Source: Escallonia rubra (lineage: Eukaryota > Streptophyta > Magnoliopsida > Escalloniales > Escalloniaceae). Taken from it: a stretch of 64,000 nucleotides of DNA. The first letter of the stretch is position 1. Each line of letters begins with the position of its first letter. Below, piece after piece: positions 33,025 through 43,139 of the stretch. The stretch covers positions 1 to 64,000 of the forward strand of contig JAVXUO010000829.1 in assembly GCA_033065855.1 (NCBI GenBank), in the 5' to 3' direction. The notes under the pieces are model-generated. The model ran no database searches. It was not told the DNA's origin and saw nothing but the letters and a program-made list of their open reading frames with translations. The translations under genes and the position numbers were made by a program.

Positions 33025-34965
33025 CTATAGTGAAGACAGGAACGATGGGAATGTTGGGGCCTTCTCTTCAGTGACAAACTTCCTTCCTTCTCCTTTCCCC
33101 CCTGTCTTCTCTTCACTTTCATGGTTTGATCTCGACATGTTCGTCTGGTTGTCTGCAAATCTCAGTTGCATTATTACATTCATTTTGCCTCCTAAAAATC
33201 TATCCTTAGCTGCCCATCTTTGTATCTTACCCGAAGTAGTCTTTGGAACATTTCCACTCTTGACAAGAACTACCAATCCAACTCCAGTGTTCTCTTCCTT
33301 GACAACGTTTTCTCTCACTCCTTGACATATTTTCCTCAATACCATAGTTTCTCTCTCACTACTCAGCATCTCTGCAACGACAACAATTTCTCTTGAAACC
33401 TCAAATGCAGCAAGGCAACCACCACGCAAAAGGTTTGGACAACTACTATGTGCTGCAGTCTCTATGTAATGAGGATGAATTTCTCCACCATCTTGGAGTT
33501 TTATAATGTCCGAGGATCGACCAGTCACGAATAGATATCTTTCTTCTCCTTTCACGATCCCTCTATCACCCGTTCGGACAAAACCCTTGCTTACCCTGTT
33601 CTTGAGCCTCCTTTGAAACACTTCACGAGTTAACGACGGATGGGCTAAGTAGCCTGAGGCGTTGCTCGGAGATGAAACCCAAATTTCTCCCTCGACATCA
33701 TCCTCAACAGGCTCGTGTGTTTCCTCATTTACAACTATAATGTCAATGTCTATTTCATCTGCTTCTTCCTTACCACTCGAAGCAAGTCTTGCACTAGGTA
33801 AAAGGTTCTTGAATTTCGGGTAGCTAGCATATTTGTCGCCTCTCCACGCGGTTGAAACGTAAGTACAATTCTCCGCTAAGCCATAAGATGGAGAGATAGA
33901 AAAAGGGTTTAGTCCAAATGACCTGAACACTTCAACAAATTCCTCAACAGATGCATTGTAAATCGGCTCGTTGATGATTATCAGGTTCTTCATGCTCGAT
34001 AAGTTTATAGGAAGGATTCCTTTATCAACCCCGCCACGCCTGACAACCAGAGGTAACGTGAAAGAAGGAACAGGAGTGCAAGTAGCCTTGAACTCTGTGA
34101 TTAACTCAAGCCAGAGCCTTGGCCTGTTTATAAAAGCGCTGGGAGATGTTAACACACTCGTGGCCCCTGATACAATTGTTAGTAGTAAAAACATGAGGCC
34201 GCAGTCGTGGTACTGAGGCAGCCAAGACGCGATGACACTGTTCGGGTGCAGGTCATACGATTTTCTAGCAGCTCTGACATTGTGAGCTGCTGATCCCGCG
34301 GTTACTAAAACTGGCTTTGAGATTGCGGTTGCACCGGACGTGTACTGAATCAGGTACAACTCGTCCGCTTTGCAACCGTTGTAGGAGGACAAAGAAGTAC
34401 TCCATTTTGAATTTGGCTTCCCAATTCTAAAATCACCGGTAGAAATCCATTTGAGCTTTTGCAAAAGCTCGCATAGTTGTTTGTCATTGCTAGAATTGGA
34501 CAAGGAAGTGTACTTCTGAACACGTCTGATGTAACTACCATCTGCAACAGCGGCTTTGGGTTTTGTCTGGGACAGAACCCTGACAAGGTGGTGATGATTG
34601 TCTTTTGAGAATGAAGGGTCGGGAGGGATGATGGGTACTGCCAAAAGCCCAGCTCTTTGGCACGCAAAAATGATCTCAACAAGCTCGAGGCCCGGTGAGC
34701 ACAAAATGACCACAGTGTCACCTCTTTGCAATGAAAGTAGTAGTTGAGTGGATATGGACTGAACCGAGTTGTTGAGCTGATCATAGGTGAGGGTTGAGCC
34801 CCTGGTCAAGCCGGTCGGGCCGTCTTCCACCCAAATGAAGGCGGGTTTCGACCGAAAGGATGGTAACTTAGCCCACACTGGGAGGTAAAGGTCCACAACC
34901 GGCTGGTCGGGAAAATAAGGGTCATAGTTCTCGTAGTGCATGGTTTTGTTTGTGGACTCTTGCAT
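33025..34965 (-). CDS. Fatty-acyl-AMP ligase-like adenylating enzyme, intronless, 646 aa
   Basis: ANL superfamily enzyme that should activate an acyl group with ATP. The motif WLPQYHDCGL (248-257) is typical of FAAL-type ligases rather than ordinary acyl-CoA synthetases. Other motifs: A3 loop IQYTSGATAISKPVLVT (206-222), A5 PSYGLAE (359-365), A7 RTGDRG (464-469), A8 GRSSDIIKLQDGGEIHP (482-498) and A10 PKTTSGKIQRW (574-584) with the catalytic lysine K580. The A3 loop departs from the usual TSGSTxxPKGV pattern: the lysine remains but the following glycine is proline. No carrier-protein or other downstream domain follows, unlike bacterial or large plant multidomain forms. The start is the first ATG in frame; the frame extends further only through a TTG at 35043. 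Substrate unknown; it could be partly degenerate or specialised. Confidence 0.82.
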   Translation of the reverse strand: MQESTNKTMHYENYDPYFPDQPVVDLYLPVWAKLPSFRSKPAFIWVEDGPTGLTRGSTLTYDQLNNSVQSISTQLLLSLQRGDTVVILCSPGLELVEIIFACQRAGLLAVPIIPPDPSFSKDNHHHLVRVLSQTKPKAAVADGSYIRRVQKYTSLSNSSNDKQLCELLQKLKWISTGDFRIGKPNSKWSTSLSSYNGCKADELYLIQYTSGATAISKPVLVTAGSAAHNVRAARKSYDLHPNSVIASWLPQYHDCGLMFLLLTIVSGATSVLTSPSAFINRPRLWLELITEFKATCTPVPSFTLPLVVRRGGVDKGILPINLSSMKNLIIINEPIYNASVEEFVEVFRSFGLNPFSISPSYGLAENCTYVSTAWRGDKYASYPKFKNLLPSARLASSGKEEADEIDIDIIVVNEETHEPVEDDVEGEIWVSSPSNASGYLAHPSLTREVFQRRLKNRVSKGFVRTGDRGIVKGEERYLFVTGRSSDIIKLQDGGEIHPHYIETAAHSSCPNLLRGGCLAAFEVSREIVVVAEMLSSERETMVLRKICQGVRENVVKEENTGVGLVVLVKSGNVPKTTSGKIQRWAAKDRFLGGKMNVIMQLRFADNQTNMSRSNHESEEKTGGKGEGRKFVTEEKAPTFPSFLSSL

Positions 34966-35381
34966 CTGAAACTGCCTGGTCGGACTACTATATAGTAAGA
35001 GGATAATGTGAATTTCATGTTTGTTTTGAGCGAAGAATACCAAATCCTAAAGAGAGAATTAACAGATATTCCATGAGAATATCCTACTTTCATGTGCTTT
35101 TCACGTTATCTCCAATGCGGTAATGAAATGACTATTTCCAGCATATCCCCATGAAGATCCAGAACTTAGCTACAACTCTTAAGGTTTCTTTTTAATAATA
35201 GAAACATATATATGCAAAGCTTCGAAACCTAGTTTAGGACTAGAATCCTCCAATGAGTGATTGTGTTAGTTTTAATCTGATACTTTGGGCGGCCGAATGG
35301 ACAAAACGACTGGATTATTTTGCATGGTTGTGGCTTGAGATATTCGAAGATTTTAAGTCCTAGAGTGAGGTTGAAGTTGCG
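34966..35381. other. Upstream region of the ligase gene
   Basis: Short AT-rich stretch. CTATATAG at 34988-34995 is TATA-like but lies only about 25 bases before the chosen ATG, so either the leader is very short or another site is used. Confidence 0.3.
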
Positions 35382-35389
35382 AATACATG

Positions 35390-36900
35390 CACCGGCGGAG
35401 CTACACTTGTACGAGAGGGGGCTATAGCCCCCTGTCAGAGATTTTGAAAAAAAAAAAAAAAAATAATTATATATAGTATATTTTCATATTTTCACACTTT
35501 TTCTGCTCTCTCTCTCTCTCTTCGGCTCTCTCTCTCCGGCTCTTCGGCTCTCTCTTCTCAGTTCTCACCAACCGAGACACCGACCGGCGGCCGGCGCCTC
35601 ACTCCGGCAGCCACGATCACGAACCCACTTCGGCAGCCACGACGAACCCACTTCCGGCACTTCGGCTCACTCCTCCGGCACGGCGGCACCCACGACGAAC
35701 GCACTTCGGCGCCTCACGGCTCACGGTCACGGGCTCTCTCTCGTTGTCTAGATCTACGCTACTACGCCGACGGGTGACGGCGACTCGGCAACTGCAAGGA
35801 CCCAGTGACCCCGGATCTACGGCGAGTCGGCGACTTCGGTCTTCAGTCTTCACTCCAGATTGTTTGGGCATTAGATTCCTGCTCTCAGATTGATTTGCTG
35901 CAATCCTCTTGACTTGTATATTTGTTCCCTGACTGAGTGAACTCTCAATACATCCTAATGAAGATGGAGATTTTTGGCATGTCAACTGTGGGGTTTTTAC
36001 TACTTCTAACTACCATTGTTTTTTTGGGTCAGATCTGTAAGTAGCTTTACCGGTTTGTATCTCGGTGCTTCTGAAGATATCTTTCATGCGTTATAAGTTA
36101 AATCACTGAAAAAAAAAAACCGACTTTTGGGTAATAAACTTGTGTACAAGTGTCATAGTAGGGTGTTCAAATAGATCAGCATTTTGGGCCTCAGTGTAAC
36201 GACATTGCACTGTGAGGACTCAAAAGAGTAGCAAAAACCTAAAAGAATTGCAGGGAAGAAATCAATGAAAGAAGCATAACCCCAAAGTGAAAAGAACATT
36301 TCTCAACCATCAAAGTAATGGTGAATTCACAATAAAGCTGCAAGTTAAAAAGCTTAAGATGATAGAAAAGATTTGATTCTGAACAAGAAATTTCTGATGA
36401 CCTTTCTAGAGAACAAGCTGATGACCTTCCTAGAGAACAAGCATTGATGTTCTTCCTAGAATGTACATATACAACTACGAACTTCTACTATTTCACCTCA
36501 TAGTTGACTACACAAAAGGGACAATTGAATTTATTAGATGTCTTTCATACCAACTTTATTTGCATATTATCAACCTTCACATGTCTAACAAGCATTATAT
36601 ATCATTAAGAAAGTACAATAGGACTCAAAATCAACTGAAGTTCCTTAGCCTAAGTTCAACTTCCATAAGTTCATGATCCCGATTTTTGTCAACAGTACTG
36701 AAGGCAGCCACGATAGATTTATTCGAAAATAGCTCTTGGTAACTGCTACCTTAACAGTGTTACTCACTGCACTACTTCCATAAATGCAAATTTGTCGAAA
36801 AATGCAAATTTTTTTTTGTTGCTATTTTACTAATAAAAAAAATTATTAATTTCGATATATATTTAGCCCCCCCTGAGTTGAAATCCTGGCTCCGCCCCTG
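35390..36900 (+). mobile_element. Non-autonomous hAT element, 1511 bp (family 1, copy 2)
   Basis: Same family and orientation as 29449-30814. The ends are CACCGGCGGAGCTACA and, inverted, CAGGGGCGGAGCCAGG. Perfect 8-bp target duplication AATACATG at 35382-35389 and 36901-36908. The same GGGGGCTATAGCCCCC palindrome is at 35417-35432, and the same right arm (TTGTTGCTATTTTACTAATA) precedes the end. The left GC-rich block is shared, but the interior from about 35860 to 36780 is unrelated to copy 1 and may be acquired or a later insertion. Confidence 0.88.
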
Positions 36901-37969
36901 AATACATGCTATAACAATCCATGTTAAGCATGACAAAGAATAGAAGCCTGAGACTACACAAACATGGCTTCTGTTATCAGGCCAATCTTGTCAAAGAACA
37001 ACGAACAAACTCCCCTCCTCCTCCCCAAAACCCTCTTGCTCGGAGAAAAAAATCTAGTGATAAAACTAAGAGCGTACGTGTTTGGTTGTCCCCTTAAGAT
37101 TGGACTCTTCATAGTTCCTTCATAGTCCCCAATATGCGAGATCGATATGATAACACACAGAATTATAGCGTCAAACATGAACAGCATACCAACTGGCCTT
37201 TGATGATCCATCCTTCAGTTAAACCAACACAAAGCCAGTGAAGTACTGAAATAGTGAAATTAGCCTTTTGAGCATGTAGTGAAGAACGATGAGTTCTCCT
37301 TTTACGATTAAGAGATTTGGTTTGACACGAAGACAACAGAAATACAGTAGGCCTGTACATGTAACTTTCCTTCTGCTTTTTCTATGGGATTGCCTGGGAT
37401 AGAGTTCGGAACTAGAATATAAAGCTTGCTTGTCATATGATGGTACAAGATGAGGACGTGCAGTTAACTATTGAACGGTGGAAAAACCTAAATCCATCTC
37501 TACATACGACTACTCGCAACTGAATGAGACGCTAAAAACTTCTTTTTTTTGTTGCTAAACAAAAGAAGCCACCAAATGCGAAAAGAAGAATACAAAAACC
37601 CTTTTTGAGGGAGAATGTATTAAGAAAAAACAAAATAAATGGACTAGTGAAACAACATAAACACTAGAAATTTTTTGTAATGCGAAATGTTATTTTCATT
37701 CCCTTTTATGTTTTTCCATTATTTTCGGTGACAACTGAAATCTTTTCAGCAACACATAAATTTAATTTAATCTATACTACTTATAAAAGTTTGAATAAAT
37801 GTAAATCATTTTTTGGACAAAAGATATGCTTAAGAGTCTAGCACAAACCAAGCAATAAATCACTTTCATGTGTACCGCATAAGGTTTCCATGTTTTGAAA
37901 TTCCATTTTTTTCCTTTTTTTTTTCAAATTTTCCAATTGAGAAATATTAGAACTACATTTCATATATAT

Positions 37970-38055
37970 AACCCGGAGGGGGAGGGGGGAATCGAACTCG
38001 ACCTCGAGGTCACTCCTCGAGGCCCCTTGCCAACTCCACCAATCCCTTCGGTTTT
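37970..38055 (-). mobile_element. tRNA-derived SINE head
   Basis: On the minus strand the segment reads like a tRNA 5' part. GTTCGATTC (37989-37997) matches the RNA polymerase III B box exactly. A TGGAGTTGGCAAGG stretch about 35 bases before it resembles an A box. A pair of CCTCGAGG-type arms lies between. A poly-T run on the plus strand borders it. It does not close as a full tRNA, so a SINE head or tRNA pseudogene is likelier. Confidence 0.5.
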
Positions 38056-38100
38056 TTTTTTTCCTTTCTTGTCACCGCGTCTATTAATGTTGTGCACTCC

Positions 38101-38192
38101 TTGGTAATTGAAAATGTTGACTATTTTCATTCTTGCAAGGGCGTATTTGGTAATTGAAAATGTTGACTATTTTCATTCTTGCAAGGGCGTAT
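38101..38192. repeat. 46-bp perfect tandem duplication
   Basis: The unit starting TTGGTAATTGAAAATG at 38101 repeats at once at 38147 with no differences that I can see. Confidence 0.85.
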
Positions 38193-38619
38193 TTAACGGG
38201 TACCTAGAGATATTGTAAGACGATCATCTTGTGAAGTTGCGAAATAAAGAAGTAAAACAAGTCTTCACTTTAACTTGGACATTTGGAGAGATTATATATA
38301 GGCACATTTGGAGAAAAATAAGGAGATAAAGCGGGTAGTTAAAACTACCACTAACCCACTACTTAGAAGACTAAGTCAAAAAGTCTTTCACTTTAACTTG
38401 GACATTACTAAATTTATTTATTTATTTTTTTTAATCTACCACTTACTGCTGTCAAAACTCGAACTGAGACCATTTCCTGCAGAGTTTTCTCTTCTGAGAC
38501 CTGGATGAGGAAAGACGTGCAGGCAAAAGTCGAGGACTCGCATCTGTTCAAGGACCTGCAGGAATGAGTTAGGATGTTGTTTCCCTCCTGATCATTTCTA
38601 CAAGGGAGGAATTTAATTA

Positions 38620-39290
38620 ACTAGATGTGGGGTGATTGCATGCTCATATACTACGTTGAAAAAGCTTTTTTTCAAGCTCATCCGCCTGCCAATGGCCACA
38701 AATTTCCCTGATTGTGATGTTCCCAGAAGAATCCTTGGGGTTCGGATGGGTATCTCCATTACTGCTTCTGTTCCTTTACAGGAATTTACGTGTGGGAATA
38801 TGTGGAAGATGGTGATCATAACTGCGCCAACAGCAAGAATGTAGGAGGGACAAATTCAAGTGGAGCTTGAGGCATCAGGCGAATGTTAGATGACTTGATG
38901 GTAACAAGTTTTGAGGTATTTCAGACACAACTAATCCAGCGCTGGGATTCACTACATTGTCCTGCATTAAAAGTCTTGCCTTGTGCTTTTAATGAAGACT
39001 TCAGGATCCTGTACGCCGGCTCCCATGGAAAGCTTGTCTCCGACAATATGGCTACCCAAGAGATGATGGTGGTTTGGTATCCTAACTTAGAAACAAAGCA
39101 CTTCGTTAATTTCGTCTATCCTTAATCCTTTCCAGAATTCAATCCTGTCGACTTGCCTAGGAGTGTTGATTACAGTGGGATGTGCGCCCAAGCAGCTGAA
39201 TCGGCCGTAAAACCCACGAACAAGTTGAAATTAGTGCAGCACTGTTTTTCTGAGAAGACCAGGAAGAACCTTCCTTGGCTGCACAAATGA
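38620..39290 (+). pseudogene. Decayed F-box-associated gene fragment
   Basis: Pieces in different frames match the C-terminal half of the F-box protein at 30952. WGDCMLIYYVEKA then FFKLIRLP corresponds to WSFCLLVYDDEKEFFELIRLP. KFKWSLRHQANVR and DDLM correspond to the histidine/DL region, and PCAFNEDFRILYA then VVWYPN corresponds to PIAFNEDLQVLYL and KVW. A tail ends TRKNLPWLHK at a stop (39288-39290). At least two frame changes separate the pieces, and the F-box and N-terminal half are missing. It probably arose by a local duplication. Confidence 0.7.
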
Positions 39291-40377
39291 TGCTTAAGAA
39301 TGCTCGCATGAGCTTTCCCTTTTTCTTTTCATCCTCAGCAGAATTATTGCTTATTAGCTACACTATTTCGAACTTCATTCCTGTATTGCTCGTTACACTT
39401 TGCAAGTTTCTTCTCAGCTTTACTCTATCAATTGGGACATAAGAGCCTTCTATACCTTTTCTCTATCAGCTGTGCCCAGATTGTCAGAACAAAATCATAG
39501 AATTGACAACTAAGAAACACTACTAGAACGAAATTTCTTTAGTTAAAAAACAGTTAATTACCAGTAGTTTGTTGTCTTTGTAGAAAAGTACTAAGAAACA
39601 TTAGTCTTTTATCTTTAAATTTAGGACATAAATACTTGAACAAAGTTAAGATGCTCATCTCGATGTAGTGTCCACCTTCTCGAGCTGCTGTTGAAGCCTG
39701 AACTGGTTTATTAATACACGAAATGATTGGAAACACTTGCTTCTTTGTAAATTGACTGATTCAATCATTGTTCCCAAGCACAGGCCCTGGATAACAGGCC
39801 ATACGAAGAGATTAGTATGCATTAAGCATCACACACAAAAAAAGAAGAAGCTAAAATGAAGAACATCTACCGGTTCCAAAAGTTTACTTAGTAATTTTGC
39901 AAAACGAGGAAAATAACATGGCATGTGACAAACACAAACTATATACCCGATAAGAGGTCTCCACAAGCGAGCGTCGCTAAAAATTTTAACGACGTTTTAG
40001 TTACTTAGTTCCGTGTTTACAGGAGCTCAAACCGACAATTCAAACAACTATTTAGAAGGGGACAAAATAGGATAGCAATTGGTGGTACATTACTAGGTAC
40101 ATTTTTTATTTTTCACGTGCCACCATTTTGGAATTCTTTGAGAGTGCCTTTGGAATGCTTTACTGTATTCACTTATTCAATTGCGTCACCACTTTATGGA
40201 GCATAACTCTTCGTACATCGTACTATGATGTGAAGGTGCATAACAACATAATCAGTTGTTATTGATGCTTGCAAGAATAGTTTGATATAGAGTATAACTT
40301 GTTAGTTTAGATATTTTCTTTCACTTGTTCTTGTCTGGCAATTGGCTACTGGCTATTATAGTCGTGACATGTCGCAT
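39291..40377. other. Intergenic, no gene recognised
   Basis: AT-rich spacer without a coding signal. Confidence 0.5.
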
Positions 40378-40380
40378 TTA

Positions 40381-40680
40381 GGGTCTGTTTGATTTTTTTT
40401 TCGTTTTCAGTTTTTTTTCTAATTTTGTAAACTAGAAAAAAAAAAACGTATTTGGCAGACAGTTTTTCGTTTTTTTTTCAGTTTTGAAAATAGGGCTGTT
40501 TTTTAAAACTCTCATTTAAGAGTTTTGGGTTTTCAACCACCACAAAAAAAAAAACTCAAAATAAAAATTGGGTAATTAAACACCTATTTATTTTGGTAAA
40601 AAAATAAATAAATAAACTGGTTTTGATTTTTTTTTTTTTTAAACAAAAAACCAAAACTAGAAGTGATTTCAAACGTTACC
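40381..40680 (+). mobile_element. Tourist-like MITE, exactly 300 bp
   Basis: The cleanest copy: TTA at 40378-40380 and 40681-40683. It starts GGGTCTGTTTGATTTT and ends GATTTCAAACGTTACC. The GC-rich core found in other copies is almost absent; only ACCACCAC remains at about 40537. Confidence 0.8.
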
Positions 40681-40683
40681 TTA

Positions 40684-42220
40684 GAATCGCTTTCTCCTCT
40701 GTCAAACACTCTCTCGCTACAACTTTGCCACCATTGTGAACACCACCCTCCATTGTCTTTAGCCAAATATAGAAGATGTCTGAGCGGTGGATGATAGGTG
40801 TAGATTATATGTCGGCCGTGGCATTTCTAATGTTTTACGTCACGTGTTTTATCCGTACAAATTTTTATAATTTTTTTATGTAGATTCAGGTGTAGAGGAA
40901 CTCATTCCAAAATTCATTAAAAAAAATGTCTCGTTATGATGCCAAGTCAAGTATTTGTTACTTTAGAATGACTGCTTTATTATACTGCTATAGATAGATG
41001 TTCTCTTTCTCTTTGATTCATAGTATCTTTGGTTGTGCTAGTATCTTTGGTTGTGCTATTAAAACAGAAAAAAAAAACAAAAAGAACATAGAATTCTCTT
41101 GGTTGGCTTTTGTAGCCAATTTATTTTTTGTTTAATTCGAATGGTTTTCAAGACCGGATTATGTCTTGACCATTCTTATTGATGGAATTCTACTATTTAA
41201 GCCAAAAAAGAGTATACCTTAATAGTTTGAAATTCAAAAAATGGAGTTACCAAAAAAGAAATTGAAAAAATGGTCCAGCCATGGAGGATAATTTATTCAT
41301 TACAACTTGAAACTTCAAGAAAGACAAGCATGATTTGTAAGGTAGTTAGCTATTAATTACATATCTAGGAGACTAATTTTCTTGTTGTAGTACCATGAAA
41401 ACTTAGCATGCTTCAAAACGGTTACTTCCGTAAGTCATTCACAACCACTGACGAAGGAAATATTTGGCAAATATTATAAAAAAAATGCTCGATTAATCAG
41501 TAAATTCTAAAGTATTTGTGTTACGTCGGTAGTATGATATTGAGTATAAAAGTCGGTGGCATTCCAATTAAGCGGGGGTTAGTTCTTGCTAAATATGGCA
41601 AGGGACGAGCATTATTAGACATTAAAGAATTATTGATAATTTTCTACATAAATAGCCTTCAAAAATACCATTAAACATATTTAATAACCCTCATTTATCA
41701 CAATATTGTAAGACTATCACTTCCTGTTGGAGCCACGATCGTAACAAAAATCTTTTACACGTGGGAAGCACAAAATTTCATTATGTTAACATGTTACAGA
41801 AGGGCTACGCACCTCCTTACCAAACAATTTATTCCGTGTTGACACTATAGATAGTAGGTGTAAAAGGTCGTATTCGGTTAGAATAATTACCATCAGCGCA
41901 TCAAGTTAGGGTTAGTTATCGCTAGAAATGACAAGAGACCGAAACTAAGAGAATCTAAAAAAAAGTTGATATGAAAATATCATTAAACATATCGGACAAT
42001 AATCATTTATCACAAATGCGAGATTGCAGTGTGTTCCCAACCTATTCTGGTCGCACCCAAAAGGCCCACTGCGGCCCCATTTCGCATGACACGTTCGCAC
42101 AAGCAACATACATTTTCAACGCTCACAACCGGTCAAAGCATGCACGCTCAAGTAACGTGACCAAGCCGCATCACGCTTTGACCGTCGCACTTCGCACGTT
42201 GTCCGTCGATGCGCCATGGC
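40684..42220. other. Intergenic, entry to the satellite island
   Basis: AT-rich to about 42000, then abruptly GC- and CpG-rich. The segment 41729-41785 (AATCTTTTACACGTGGGAAG) matches 45515-45573 (AATCTTTTCCACGTGGGAGG) with several substitutions, so related sequence bounds the island on both sides. Confidence 0.5.
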
Positions 42221-42227
42221 ACTTGCC

Positions 42228-42420
42228 CAAGGAGGTTGGCCTTGGCCTCCCCCTTGGGGTCGGCCTCGGCCTTGGCCTCCCCCTTGGGGTCGGCCTCGGC
42301 CTCCCCCTTGGGGTCGGCCTCGGCCTCCCCCTTGGGGTCGGCCTCGGCCTCCCCCTTGTGGTCGGCCTCGGCCTTCCCTTGGGGTTGGCCTTGGCCTGCC
42401 CCCAAGGGTTGGCCTTTGGC
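42228..42420. repeat. GC-rich tandem repeat (GGCCTCCCCCTTGGGGTC units)
   Basis: Units of GTCGGCCTCGGCCTCCCCCT plus TGGG recur about seven times with small variants. Each unit contains the short palindrome CCCCCTTGGGG. It gives the artefactual GLPLGVGLGL and PWGRPR frames on both strands. Confidence 0.88.
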
Positions 42421-42500
42421 CTCTATCCTTAGCACCTTCACTTCTCTTCAAGAGGCCTTGCATCCTTCGCGACGCCCTTCGCCCGTCATCCGGACGTCAA

Positions 42501-42923
42501 CCTCGCGACGTCCGTCGTGCATCACCTTACGGACGTTCGTACATCAACCTCGCGACGTCCGTCGTCTATCACCTTACGGACGTTCGTACATCAACCTCGC
42601 GACGTCCGTCGTGGATCACCTTACGGACGTTCGTACATCAACCTCGCGACATCCGTCGTGCATCACCTTACGGACGTTCGTACATCAACCTCGCGACGTC
42701 CGTCGTGGATCACCTTACGGACGTTCGTACATCAACCTCGCGACGTCCGTCGTCTATCACCTTACGGACGTTCGTACATCAACCTCGCGACGTCCGTCGT
42801 GGATCACCTTACGGACGTTCGTACACCAACCTCGCGACGTCCGTCGTGCATCACCTTACGGACGTTCGTACATCAACCTCGCGACGTCCGTCCTGCAACA
42901 ACCTCCCGACGTCCGTCCGTACA
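42501..42923. repeat. 47-bp satellite array, eight full copies and a degenerate ninth
   Basis: Units start CCTCGCGACGTCCGTCGT at 42501, 42548, 42595, 42642, 42689, 42736, 42783 and 42830; the ninth, at 42877, degenerates. The main variation is at one position (GCATC, CTATC or GGATC). Each unit holds an inverted pair, ACGTCCGT and ACGGACGT, 13 bases apart. As 47 is not a multiple of three and the unit has few stops, long open frames arise in all three plus-strand frames; none is a gene. Confidence 0.92.
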
Positions 42924-42954
42924 TCAACTTCACGACGTCCGTCGTCCGTCGTCC

Positions 42955-43080
42955 ATCAACTCCGCGACCCCCGTCGCCCGGACACAACTCCGCGACCCCG
43001 TCGCCCGGACACAACTCTGCGACCCCCGTCGCCCGGACACAACTCCGCGACCCCGTCGCCCAGACACAACTCCACGACGC
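42955..43080. repeat. 27/28-bp tandem repeat
   Basis: About four to five units of CGACCCCCGTCGCCCGGACA plus CAACTC, differing by one C in the poly-C run. Confidence 0.85.
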
Positions 43081-43139
43081 TCATCATCCGTCGCCCCGTC
43101 GTTGTCTCCGTGACCCCCGTCACCGACGTCCGGGCGTCA

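Larger units (their letters stand above)
36909..38619. other. Intergenic between hAT copy 2 and the F-box pseudogene
   Basis: No intact gene. Holds a SINE-like head (37970-38055), a 46-bp tandem duplication (38101-38192) and a duplicated 'ctttcactttaacttgga' at about 38268 and 38385. Confidence 0.4.

Noticed and set aside
34966-35043. N-terminal extension of the ligase by 26 codons
   Set aside because: It begins at TTG; the first ATG in frame is at 34965.
42501-42923. Regular direct repeats that might suggest a CRISPR array
   Set aside because: The units abut with no unique spacers, and the DNA is a plant nuclear locus. It is a satellite.
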